A DNA stretch of 64,000 nt from CBFIDA01 sp965661085 (lineage in GTDB: Bacteria > Pseudomonadota > Gammaproteobacteria > Comchoanobacterales > Comchoanobacteraceae). Below are positions 42,106 through 50,520 of the stretch, in pieces; the first letter of the stretch is position 1, and every line of letters begins with the position of its first letter. Under the pieces are notes generated by a model. It was given only the letters and a program-made list of their open reading frames with translations, was not told the DNA's origin and searched no databases. The stretch is taken from NCBI GenBank assembly GCA_965661085.1, contig CBFIDA010000006.1, positions 1-64,000 on the forward strand, in the 5' to 3' direction. A program made the translations under genes and the position numbers.

Positions 42106-44169
42106 ATGTCACAGATCAACCCGCTTTTCTCAGAGGCGCTGCCTGACTTTTCAGCACTGGCTGCCGATCACATTGAACCGGCCATCACAGCAGTGTTGGA
42201 CGACTATGACACCTGGTTGGCTGAGCTGGCCTCACACGACGCAACCATCCCTTGGACTTGGTCGACATTGGTTGAACCCATGACTGCCATGGATGTGCGA
42301 TTGAGTCGGATGTGGACGTTTGTGTCCCACCTCAATGCCGTTTGTAGCAATGACACTTGGCGTTCGGCCTACATGGCACAACTGGAACGTTTATCGATTT
42401 TTTCTGCCCAGATGGGGCAAAATCAGACGCTGTATGCGGCTTTTCAAAGTTTGACCAACCAGCCTGAATACCAAACGTACAGTTCAGCTCAAAAGAAAAT
42501 GATTGAAAATCGATTGCGTGACGCCGAGTTGTCGGGTGTGGCATTGCCCAAAGGGGCACGTGAACCGTTCGTTGCATTGCAAGCCAAACTGAGCAAGCTG
42601 TCTCAGACCTTTGAAAACCATGTGCTCGATGCATCCGATGCTTGGCATTTGGACGGTGCAGATTTGGCCGATTTGGCGGGCATGCCTGAGGCCGATTTGG
42701 CAGTGGCCAAAGCGACGGCACCAGAGGGCATGGCGTATCGTTTGCAACTCAAGCCCAACATGGTTCAAGCCGTGCTCAATCATGTGCAAAATAGGACCAT
42801 CCGCCAGACCGTTTATCATGCTTGGGTGACGCGTGCATCTGACGTTGGGCCACATGCTGGCACCTATGACAACAGCGAGGTGATGACGGCATTGTTGGCG
42901 GCCAGAACGGAAGAAGCCAACATGCTCGATCGGCCACATTATGCGGCATTGTCTTTGGTGCCCAAGATGGCAACCAGCCCAGAAGAAGTGGTGGCTTTTC
43001 TAGAGCGGTTGGGACATCGTGCCATGCCTTATGCACAGCAAGAAAAAGAGACGCTCTTGGCGTTTGCCAAGACGCATCTTGGCATGGATGCGGTCGAGCC
43101 TTGGGATCTGGGTTTTGTCAGCGAGGCACTGCAGCAACATGCTTATCAAATTGATTCCAAAGCGGTTCGGGCCTATTTTACTTTGGACAAAGTCATGCAA
43201 GGTTTGTTTGATTTGTGCGAACGTTTGTTTGGCATTGTGTTTGAGCAGGATGCGGCCATTGCTGTATGGCATGATCAGGTCCAAACCTATTGGCTGAAAA
43301 ACACCACAGGCGAGCGTGTGGGCATGCTCTACTTGGATTTGTTCAGCCGCGACAAAAAACGCGGTGGTGCTTGGATGAACAATGCCCAAGACCGTGTGCG
43401 TGCCACCCATACCACCACCGATCCATGGGTCTTTCTGACATGCAACTTCACGCCCCCAGTTGATGGTACCCCAACTTTGCTTAATCATGACGATGTTGTG
43501 ACGCTGTTTCATGAGATGGGCCATTGTCTGCACTGTTTGTTGACCCGTGTGGATGTGCATGGGGTCAGTGGCATTTCAGGGGTGGCTTGGGATGCGGTGG
43601 AGTTGCCCAGCCAATTGTTGGAACACTGGTGTTGGCAGCCTGAGATGTTGGACCAATTGACCTGCCACCATGAGACACAAGCGTCCATGCCACAAGACAT
43701 GCAAGCCAAATTGATCCGGACACGACACTTTCAAGCTGGCATGCAGTTGCTGAGACAGGTACAATTTGCCCTTTTTGACATGCGTTTGCACATGCAGTCC
43801 TCGGATTTTTCAATTGAAACAATGGATGCATTGTTGGCAGACATTCGACAGTCCTTTGGTGTCTTCCCCGCTTATCCTCAACAGCGTTTTGCCCACAGCT
43901 TCAGTCATGTTTTTGGCGGTGGTTATGCCGCGGGTTATTACAGTTATTTGTGGGCTCAGGTTTTGGCCAGCGATGTGTTTGCAGCATTTGAAGAGACACA
44001 CATCTTTGATGCAGATGTTGGGCAACGTTACCTCGATACCATTTTGTCTCAGGGTGGCAGTGTCGACATGCAAGTCGCCTTCAGAGCATTTCGTGGCCGT
44101 CTGCCTGAAGAAAGTGCCCTGTTGCGTCATCTGGGGTTGGACGATTTGACTGCCAAAGAGGTGGCATGA
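42106..44169 (+). CDS. prlC: Oligopeptidase A (M3 metallopeptidase)
   Basis: A cytoplasmic zinc peptidase that degrades short peptides such as cleaved signal peptides. The 687-aa protein has the zinc motif HEMGH within LFHEMGHCLHCLLT, the downstream metal-ligand Glu region VELPSQLLEHWCW, and DLFSRDKKRGGAW and SHVFGGGYAAGYYSYLW of the M3 family. AGGAG lies nine bases before ATG 42106, while an ATG at 42097 touches it and is rejected. The stop overlaps the rpiA start. PrlC is heat-inducible in E. coli. Confidence 0.95.
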   Translation: MSQINPLFSEALPDFSALAADHIEPAITAVLDDYDTWLAELASHDATIPWTWSTLVEPMTAMDVRLSRMWTFVSHLNAVCSNDTWRSAYMAQLERLSIFSAQMGQNQTLYAAFQSLTNQPEYQTYSSAQKKMIENRLRDAELSGVALPKGAREPFVALQAKLSKLSQTFENHVLDASDAWHLDGADLADLAGMPEADLAVAKATAPEGMAYRLQLKPNMVQAVLNHVQNRTIRQTVYHAWVTRASDVGPHAGTYDNSEVMTALLAARTEEANMLDRPHYAALSLVPKMATSPEEVVAFLERLGHRAMPYAQQEKETLLAFAKTHLGMDAVEPWDLGFVSEALQQHAYQIDSKAVRAYFTLDKVMQGLFDLCERLFGIVFEQDAAIAVWHDQVQTYWLKNTTGERVGMLYLDLFSRDKKRGGAWMNNAQDRVRATHTTTDPWVFLTCNFTPPVDGTPTLLNHDDVVTLFHEMGHCLHCLLTRVDVHGVSGISGVAWDAVELPSQLLEHWCWQPEMLDQLTCHHETQASMPQDMQAKLIRTRHFQAGMQLLRQVQFALFDMRLHMQSSDFSIETMDALLADIRQSFGVFPAYPQQRFAHSFSHVFGGGYAAGYYSYLWAQVLASDVFAAFEETHIFDADVGQRYLDTILSQGGSVDMQVAFRAFRGRLPEESALLRHLGLDDLTAKEVA

Positions 44170-44837
44170 TGCAACAAGACCTCAAACAGGCCGCGGCCAC
44201 GCATGCATTGCAGTATGTTTTGGATCACGATGTCATTGGCATTGGCACAGGATCTACGGTTGATCTTTTCATCGCCGCGCTCGGCAAAGCACCACATCGG
44301 TTGAAAGGGGCAGTGACGACCTCGAAGCGCTCTGCTGCTTTGTTGCAGCAACAAGGCATTCCTGTGCTGCAACTGAACAGCACAGGCACTTTGCCGGTGT
44401 ACATCGATGGTGCCGATGAGGTCAATGCCTGGGGACATTGCATCAAAGGTGGCGGTGGTGCGTTGACACAAGAAAAAATTGTGGCCAGTGCCTCCAGGCG
44501 ATTTGTTTGTGTGGTGGATGCCACCAAAGTGGTGCCGACCCTCGGGACGTTTCCATTGGCGATTGAAGTGTTGGATGTGGCGCGCAGTCATGTGGCACGA
44601 CAGATTTTGGCCATGGGGGGTGATCCCGTTTACCGAGAAGGTTTTGTCACCGACAATGGCCATGTCATTTTGGATGTGTATGGTCTGGATTTGACCAATG
44701 CCGCCCAGGTGTCAACACAACTCAATCAAATTGCTGGTGTGGTCGCACATGGTCTGTTTGTGGCAACGCCTGCCCATGTTGTGGTGGTGGGCGATGCTGC
44801 AGGTGTCAAGGTGTTGACGCCAACGCAGCCTGCTTGA
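44166..44837 (+). CDS. rpiA: Ribose-5-phosphate isomerase A
   Basis: Interconverts ribose 5-phosphate and ribulose 5-phosphate. The 223-aa protein has GIGTGSTVDLFIAAL, TTSKRSAALL, the catalytic Asp motif DGADEVN and KGGGGALTQEKIVA with the catalytic Glu. It starts at ATG 44166 or 44169, overlapping the prlC stop, implying coupling. It converges with fau. With rpe at 21 kb, both pentose phosphate isomerisation enzymes lie in the window. Confidence 0.96.
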   Translation: MMQQDLKQAAATHALQYVLDHDVIGIGTGSTVDLFIAALGKAPHRLKGAVTTSKRSAALLQQQGIPVLQLNSTGTLPVYIDGADEVNAWGHCIKGGGGALTQEKIVASASRRFVCVVDATKVVPTLGTFPLAIEVLDVARSHVARQILAMGGDPVYREGFVTDNGHVILDVYGLDLTNAAQVSTQLNQIAGVVAHGLFVATPAHVVVVGDAAGVKVLTPTQPA

Positions 44838-45395
44838 TCATACGGTGGTGTCAATCAGCACCACCGCATCACAGGTTTGGTCCCAAGGGTCTTGCGGCAG
44901 GGCATCACAGCATTGAATGTCGAATGCCACCCCCATGATCGGCGGCTTTGTTGGGCCATTGAGATAACGATCGTAATAGCCGCCACCTGTGCCCAGCCGT
45001 TTGCCACAGCGTGTGAGCCCAAGACAGGGCACCACGATCAAATCCATGTCTGTAAGATGCGTGGCTTTGCCGTCTGTGTTGGGTTCGGCAATGCCAAATC
45101 GGTTGGGGGTGCAAGCATCGTCGGGTTGCCAGGCATAAAAGGTCATGTGGCCTTTCAGCGTGGGGTGGATCACTGGCAAATGCAGGTGTTTGCCTTGTGT
45201 CTGGCGACTGGTGATCAAGGACGACATGTTGAGTTCTTGGGGCGTGGCATGGTACACGCCAATGTGCTTCGCTTGTTGCCAAAGTGGATGCTGGCCAATT
45301 TGAGCGATGCACCGTTGGCGTGCTGCGTGGCGTTGCGACGCAGTCAAGGCAGCACGTAGATGCTGTAGCTGTTGACGCAGTTGTTTTTTATCCAT
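44838..45395 (-). CDS. fau: 5-formyltetrahydrofolate cyclo-ligase
   Basis: Converts 5-formyl-THF to 5,10-methenyl-THF using ATP. The 185-aa protein has a basic N-terminus (MDKKQLRQQLQHLRAALT), LHLPVIHP, PCLGLTRCGKRLGTGGGYYDRYL with the phosphate loop, and MGVAFDIQ. It follows the 6S RNA gene on the same strand, the arrangement known as ssrS-ygfA (fau), and is probably transcribed through it. Its stop abuts that of rpiA. Confidence 0.92.
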   Translation of the reverse strand: MDKKQLRQQLQHLRAALTASQRHAARQRCIAQIGQHPLWQQAKHIGVYHATPQELNMSSLITSRQTQGKHLHLPVIHPTLKGHMTFYAWQPDDACTPNRFGIAEPNTDGKATHLTDMDLIVVPCLGLTRCGKRLGTGGGYYDRYLNGPTKPPIMGVAFDIQCCDALPQDPWDQTCDAVVLIDTTV

Positions 45396-45415
45396 AGGCC
45401 TATTTATGATGAAGT

Positions 45416-45586
45416 GCTTTGGAATCCTGTACGCCGGCTTCTGAACCCTTAGGTTCAGGTGGGTGCCTCGCCAGTGGCATCAGACTCTCCAGCCATGTGG
45501 ATGTGTGCAACAGCCAGTGGGTTGGGCGCCCTGCTTGTATGAGTATAGATTCTGAAACGCGATCATACAGTGATCGATTCCAAAGC
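45416..45586 (-). ncRNA. ssrS: 6S RNA
   Basis: 6S RNA mimics an open promoter and binds the sigma70 holoenzyme. The ends form a perfect 11-bp closing stem: GCTTTGGAATC (45576-45586) with GATTCCAAAGC (45416-45426), extended by CTGTATG with CGTACAG. Near the 3' end lies CACCTGAACCTAAGGGTTCA, which closely matches the conserved 3' hairpin of gammaproteobacterial 6S RNA. Length is about 171 nt (184 in E. coli). fau starts 21 bases downstream, the conserved neighbour. A -10 like TAAGAT lies eight bases before the 5' end. Ends are estimated from the stem. Confidence 0.85.
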
Positions 45587-45741
45587 CTTCACATCTTAAC
45601 CTGATTTTCGCATGGATGCCATACATGATCTGCCTAAGGTGATTGCCAAAGTGATCATGCGGCACCAGACCTGACGGTGCTTGATGGCCGCTTTTGTGTC
45701 AGCTGTAGGTCTACTCAATACGATGCTGTGGTGTTGTTGTG

Positions 45742-45770
45742 ATGACAATGGCACGGTTTTTTTGTATGCT
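45742..45770 (+). promoter_or_regulatory. Sigma70 promoter of dapB
   Basis: -35 ATGACA (45742-45747), 17-base spacer containing a T7 run, -10 TATGCT (45765-45770). The leader would be about 40 bases. Confidence 0.55.
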
Positions 45771-45816
45771 GGATGTGTTTTAGACTGATGTTGGGCAAGT
45801 ACAGGGGGCAGTGAAG

Positions 45817-46575
45817 ATGGCAACAATGCGTGTGGTGATCAGTGGCGCAAAAGGCAAGATGGGTCAATTGGCCCAAACTGTCATTGCCGATCGTTCTGAT
45901 TTGACTTGCGTCGGGTGCATCCATCGTGGTGATGATTTCCAAGCCAAGTTGGCCCATTGGCAACCAGATGTGCTGCTTGATTTAACAGCGCCAGACTGTG
46001 TCATGCAGCACACCGAAACAGCGATTGCCATGGGCATTCGTCCTGTCATTGGCACCAGTGGTTTGACGCATGCGCAGGTTTTGGCGTTGCAAGATCAGGC
46101 CAAAGCCAAAGGTTTGGGGGGCGTGATTGCGCCCAACTTTTCCATTGCGGCGGTGTTGATGATGCAGTGTGCGGCCCTGTGCGCCCGCCACATGCCCAAT
46201 GCCAGCATCATCGAAGCCCATCATCCCAACAAAAAAGATGCGCCTTCAGGCACAGCCGTCAAAACCGCAACATTGATTGCCGAACATCGTCAACAGGCGC
46301 CTATGGCGCATCACAGTGCTGAGCACATGCCAGGCACATTGGGGCATGTTTACCAAGGTGTGCCGATTCATGCCTTGCGCCAGCCAGGCGTGATTGCAGA
46401 TCAAACCATTTGTTTTGCAGGACACGGTGAGCAATTGACACTCAAGCATCACACCCAGGACCGTGCCTGTTTTGGTACAGGCATGATCTTGGCATGCCAA
46501 GCTGCAATGGATCTCAATCATGTGGTCTATGGCCTAGAGCACATTTTGTTTGCGGCACAAGATGCCGTTCTTTGA
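45817..46575 (+). CDS. dapB: 4-hydroxy-tetrahydrodipicolinate reductase
   Basis: Makes tetrahydrodipicolinate in lysine and diaminopimelate synthesis. The 252-aa protein has a Rossmann NAD(P)-binding start (VVISGAKGKMGQLAQ), GTSGLTHAQ, APNFSIAAVLMMQ and the substrate motif EAHHPNKKDAPSGTA with the catalytic His and Lys. The start could be ATG 45817 or 45826; GGGG upstream suits the first. It stands alone behind its own promoter. Confidence 0.95.
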   Translation: MATMRVVISGAKGKMGQLAQTVIADRSDLTCVGCIHRGDDFQAKLAHWQPDVLLDLTAPDCVMQHTETAIAMGIRPVIGTSGLTHAQVLALQDQAKAKGLGGVIAPNFSIAAVLMMQCAALCARHMPNASIIEAHHPNKKDAPSGTAVKTATLIAEHRQQAPMAHHSAEHMPGTLGHVYQGVPIHALRQPGVIADQTICFAGHGEQLTLKHHTQDRACFGTGMILACQAAMDLNHVVYGLEHILFAAQDAVL

Positions 46576-46729
46576 CCTGCAAGTGATGCGTGGCAACACA
46601 TGACGCTTGGACCCGTTTTGATGAAAAGAAGCAATGAGCTTATGTTGTGCCATGATTGCAGTCATGCGGATGCGGGCGTGACGCCTTATTGTTGGGCCTC
46701 AAAAGCGCACCAATTTTACGATTGGCTGC

Positions 46730-48100
46730 TCAACCCAAGCAGGCTTGTAAAAAAACAATCAGAATGCCGAGTGGGGTCCACCATCGAATGGTCATCTGCC
46801 ATACTTTGAATTGAAGGGTATGGGGCAGTTGCAGTGCCTGCTGGGCAGCTTTGGTAGGCAAGCAGCGCCCTGCAAACCATGCAAAGCCCAGGCCGCCAAT
46901 CGGCAACATCAAGTTGGTGGTCAAATCGGTGATGGCGCCAAAGATGTCCCAGTGCTGAAAGATCAAGACATGATGTAAAACATTGAAGGACATCAAGCAC
47001 ACCATGCCCATGAGCCAGGCGCTGCCACCCACACAGCAGGACGCTTTGCGTCGTGACCAGGCTGTGCGTTCTGTCAGCATCATGACCAATGGTTCTGCTA
47101 GGGAAATGGAAGAGGTCCATGCGGCAAAGATCAGCAACAAGAAGAAGAGGGCGCCAAACAAGATGCCACCCCCCATCTGGGCAAAAGCCACAGGCAGTGC
47201 TTCAAACATCAAACCTGGTCCAGATTGAGGGGGCAAATGGTACGTGAACACCAAGGGGAAGATGGCCATGCCGGCCAAAACAGCCACCAAAACATCCAAC
47301 GACACAATCCATGCAATGGAGGGGCCGATGGGTTGTTTTTGGGGCACATAGGCGCCGTAAACCAAAATACAGCCTGCCCCGACCGCCAAAGTGAAAAAAG
47401 CATGGCCCATGGCTGAAATGATGACAGACGATGTGATGTCATCCAGCCGAACTGCAAACAAAAAATGCCAGGCTTGCTCAAACCCTGCAAGGCTTGCGCC
47501 GTAGCCCACCAACACAATTAAAATGCCAAACAAACAGGGCATCATGTACTTGGAAGCACGTTCGAGGCCTTGTTGGACACCACGGTTCACCACCCAAAGC
47601 GTCATACACATGAACGCCGTATGGCAGGCGGCCAACTGGCCAGGTGAGGCCATAAAACTTTGCCACATGGCATGAATATGGCTGGCATTGAGACCCTGTA
47701 AATGCCCCATGAGTGTTTCAATGAGGTAATGGATGCTCCAGCCTGCCACCACACTGTAGAAAGACAGCACCAACCAAAGGGTGCAGGCCCCAAGCCAGCC
47801 CAAGGTGGGCCAGGCTGGATGGCAGTTGTAGCGTTTGGCCAAAATGGTCAGGCTGTTGACAGGATTGTGCTGCCCCATGCGTCCTATCAACATTTCTGCA
47901 AACATCAAAGGCACACCAATGATTAAAACACAAATCATGTACACCAACACGAAAGCACTGCCGCCATGGGTGCCTGCCATGTATGGAAATTTCCAAATAT
48001 TGCCCAACCCCACGGCAGCGCCTGTGGTGGCCAAAATGAAGCCCAATTTAGAAGACCATTGTTCGGGTGTCTGCGTTGGCACTGTCGGTTCCTCGCCCAT
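46730..48100 (-). CDS. Sodium-dependent symporter of the NSS (SNF) family
   Basis: Imports an amino acid or related solute with Na+. The 456-aa protein has 11-12 helices and the family N-terminus WSSKLGFILATTGAAVGLGN followed by IWKFPYMAGTHGGSAF, which form the Na+ and substrate site, then MLIGRMGQ. The protein has a broken helix near HAFFTLAVGAGCILVYGAY and ASCC in the second half. No ribosome binding site is obvious before ATG 48100. The substrate is unknown. Confidence 0.9.
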   Translation of the reverse strand: MGEEPTVPTQTPEQWSSKLGFILATTGAAVGLGNIWKFPYMAGTHGGSAFVLVYMICVLIIGVPLMFAEMLIGRMGQHNPVNSLTILAKRYNCHPAWPTLGWLGACTLWLVLSFYSVVAGWSIHYLIETLMGHLQGLNASHIHAMWQSFMASPGQLAACHTAFMCMTLWVVNRGVQQGLERASKYMMPCLFGILIVLVGYGASLAGFEQAWHFLFAVRLDDITSSVIISAMGHAFFTLAVGAGCILVYGAYVPQKQPIGPSIAWIVSLDVLVAVLAGMAIFPLVFTYHLPPQSGPGLMFEALPVAFAQMGGGILFGALFFLLLIFAAWTSSISLAEPLVMMLTERTAWSRRKASCCVGGSAWLMGMVCLMSFNVLHHVLIFQHWDIFGAITDLTTNLMLPIGGLGFAWFAGRCLPTKAAQQALQLPHTLQFKVWQMTIRWWTPLGILIVFLQACLG

Positions 48101-48224
48101 TCAATTGAATGTCAGTTTATCAACAGACACGCTGAGAAGAAAGGGGTACGCAGCATGCCTGTCTTTTAATAGACTGGACGTTTGATGCGGTGTGGCATGG
48201 CTACGGTACCAAGGGTGTCATGCC

Positions 48225-48915
48225 TTATGTAGGGTTTTGTGTGTTTGATTTCTGTTCATTTGAGCCAGTGGTTCTTTGGTCAGAATCATCACGAAGGTCC
48301 ATGACATGTTGTGTGATTGTTGAAAGTTTTTCAGGTTTTTTTGGGATGGTTTGAAAGTTGGCGTGTTTGAAAATTTTATCAGAGTCGGCAACGCGGATCA
48401 GTGAAAAGATTTGATTGTCAGATTTGTCCCATCCAAATGTTGAGACCAACTTTGCAGTGAGTGTTGTCATGGATAAAGTTTTTGTCCTTAAAAGACAAGA
48501 TGCGTTGATACTTGAGGTCAATACCAGCTTCAGAAAATTGAGCATCAATGTGTTTAACATGGGTGGGATTTGTGCGCGACACCACAGCCAATTGGATCTC
48601 ATGCTTTGATTCTAACTTTGATATCGTTTTTAAATCATCAAGGGTCTTCTGGTCCATTGTCGACATACAGTTCCAGGCTGAAATGATCTTTTCATCTGTG
48701 ATGTTTTTTTCATTTTTGGGGTCGATGATCTGGCGCATTTGTTGAAAAAAACCTTTTTCATTAAGTTCGCCAGCTTTAAACCGATCGATGATTGGCTTCA
48801 ACTGAGGCAGTGCACTGTCGATGGCTGCTTCGGATGTCAACGCATAAAAAGCTTGAAAAGTTTTAGCGATGTTTGATTTGACCAGTTGCCCCAGTGCCAA
48901 CAAAATGATTTTCAT
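48225..48915 (-). pseudogene. HAD-superfamily hydrolase-like gene, frameshifted and lacking the catalytic Asp
   Basis: GAGG eight bases before ATG 48915 starts a frame of 165 residues. It resembles YihX-type HAD phosphatases: RFKAGELNEKGFFQQMR cap helices, a conserved-looking WNCM, and motif II LAVVSRTNPTH. Motif I, normally FDxxG, reads LLALGQLV, so the nucleophile Asp is absent. The frame ends at 48418, but an overlapping frame to 48225 continues protein-like (GWDKSDNQIFSLIRVADSDK, then FKHANFQTIPKKPEKL), matching the expected C-terminal third. A one-base insertion, perhaps in the T5 run at 48479-48483 (plus strand), would explain it. Joined, it would be about 230 residues. Confidence 0.55.
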
Positions 48916-49065
48916 GATGCAGGCCTCTAATAAAATTGACAAACTTAGTACACTTTTGATTCCCTGTCAACGTATGCAAGATTTGACCTGCACGTTTCTC
49001 ATTCAGAATTGCTTTGACATTGACTTTATTGTGTCATTAGCATGAGTTAAAAACGAAAAATAATC

Positions 49066-49781
49066 GTGGAACAATACGAACAAGATTATCAATGCTTGAA
49101 AGACAGCATTGCATACCAATCTATGGCATGTTGGACCATGTTGATCACAAGTCTCATCTTGCTGACCATGTGGTTTTTTCAGGTGCCCCTACCTTTGGCG
49201 TTTCTCTTGGTCTGGTGTATGTGTCATTGGGGCTCTTTGTATTGTTTGCCGGGATCATCACCTTGCACATACTCAGATCTAGGGTCAACCATCGTCATGG
49301 GAATACTCTGTTGTTGATGGCCATACGCAGAAACAATTTTGAGGTTTTTCGGCATTTTCTGCCTGATTGTAGAGCCAACCAAGTCAATGCGAAGGACGAG
49401 AAAGGCTCTGCACCATTGCTCGAGGCAGTGAAGTTTGGGCGTGCAAAGTTTGTGAACTTGCTGTTTGAAAAGGGGGCTCAGATTGATACGCAAAACAATG
49501 CTGGCAATACGATCCTGCATCAAGCTGCTCAAGCCGTGTTGAGGAATGATGGGTGGGGCATGGATTTTTTATCATCGTTGATGGGTATGATTAAAACGAA
49601 AATTACAGAAACAGATCTGGGTGTGCTTAAGGCGATAGAGAATAAAGAAAACAAGACGGCATGGGACCTGTTCCAAGGTGACTACAAAAACAAAGACGAT
49701 GCGACATATCGTGAAGCGCAGGCGCTTTTACAGCCTGAAGTACCATTAGAACGCAAGCAAGAACTGTCCATAAGAGGATGA
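49066..49781 (+). pseudogene. Membrane-anchored ankyrin-repeat protein, frameshifted
   Basis: A GTG at 49066 opens a frame with a polar start (EQYEQDYQCLKDSIAYQ) and a first helix (CWTMLITSLILLTMWFF); it ends at 49317. From about 49180 another frame carries the sequel: a second helix (VYVSLGLFVLFAGIITLHIL) and two to three ankyrin repeats (HGNTLLLMAIRRNNFEVFRH, KGSAPLLEAVKFGRAKFVNL, NAGNTILHQAAQ) to 49781. One extra T in the T6 run at 49174-49179 joins them into about 238 residues. Ankyrin proteins mediate protein binding and are common effectors in intracellular bacteria; this one is more likely anchored in the cell's own membrane. It may be decayed or mis-sequenced. Confidence 0.6.
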
Positions 49782-49994
49782 AAAGGTCTTCATGCAACGG
49801 GGCCCATACGCTTTCTTGGTGTGCATGACGTGGTTGGATGAAGGATTGAAGGGGTTCAGAAGGGTGATGTTGAAATAAAATCCATACACCTCATGTTTTT
49901 AATTGACCCAAGTTGTCAAATCACTTTATATTAGGCTCTAAGTCGCTGGCTGTGGTGTGATTGCAGTGCGCGAACCATGGAAAAGGAGAGCAGG

Positions 49995-50207
49995 ATGTCC
50001 AAAGATTTGGCGTTGAAACTACATGAGGTTGAGCTTTATGTGCAGCAAGTGCTCAAAGAAAACACCATACTCAAACAAGAACAACAATATTTGCAAAGTA
50101 AATTGGTGGCATTGACACAAGAACGCGCCAAACTGCTTGAAAATCAGTTGAAGGCGACGCAGTACGTCAAGAGTGTGATGAAAAATCTTAAGGAGGAGCT
50201 TGGATGA
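49995..50207 (+). CDS. Small coiled-coil protein of the TIGR02449 type, upstream of zapA
   Basis: A 70-aa protein that is one long coiled coil (VELYVQQVLKENTILKQEQQ, LQSKLVALTQERAKLLENQ). Such a gene precedes zapA in many gammaproteobacteria and is thought to take part in cell division, like ZapB. AGGAG lies six bases before ATG 49995. It overlaps zapA by four bases, so both are translated together. Confidence 0.8.
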   Translation: MSKDLALKLHEVELYVQQVLKENTILKQEQQYLQSKLVALTQERAKLLENQLKATQYVKSVMKNLKEELG

Positions 50208-50509
50208 GTGATGACATGACGCGTTTGGTGGACATCACCATTGTGGGGCGTACCTTGAGCATTCATTGCCCTGCACATGAGCAAGAAGCGTTACAACAGG
50301 CAGCCGAGGCGGTGGACCAAAGCATTGCGACCACCCTTGCCAACAGCACGTCTGCAAGCATTGAGCAGGCTGCACTTTTGGCGGCTTTGAACTTTTGTCA
50401 CCGATGGACGTTGGGTCAGCAGCATGTGCAGCCGGTCGATGCAGAGCTCACACAAGCTGTGGATCGATTGCATCAACTGGTGGCCACAGATGTGGTGGCT
50501 TCGGCTTGA
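50204..50509 (+). CDS. zapA: Cell division protein ZapA
   Basis: ZapA cross-links FtsZ filaments at the division ring. The 101-aa protein has the N-terminal beta-rich head (VDITIVGRTLSIHCPAHEQE, LQQAAEAVDQSI) and a C-terminal helix for tetramerisation. It overlaps the coiled-coil gene upstream. In most relatives 6S RNA and fau follow zapA; here they lie about 5 kb away on the opposite strand, so the ancestral block has been split. Confidence 0.88.
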   Translation: MSDDMTRLVDITIVGRTLSIHCPAHEQEALQQAAEAVDQSIATTLANSTSASIEQAALLAALNFCHRWTLGQQHVQPVDAELTQAVDRLHQLVATDVVASA

Positions 50510-50520
50510 TGGGTGTGCGA

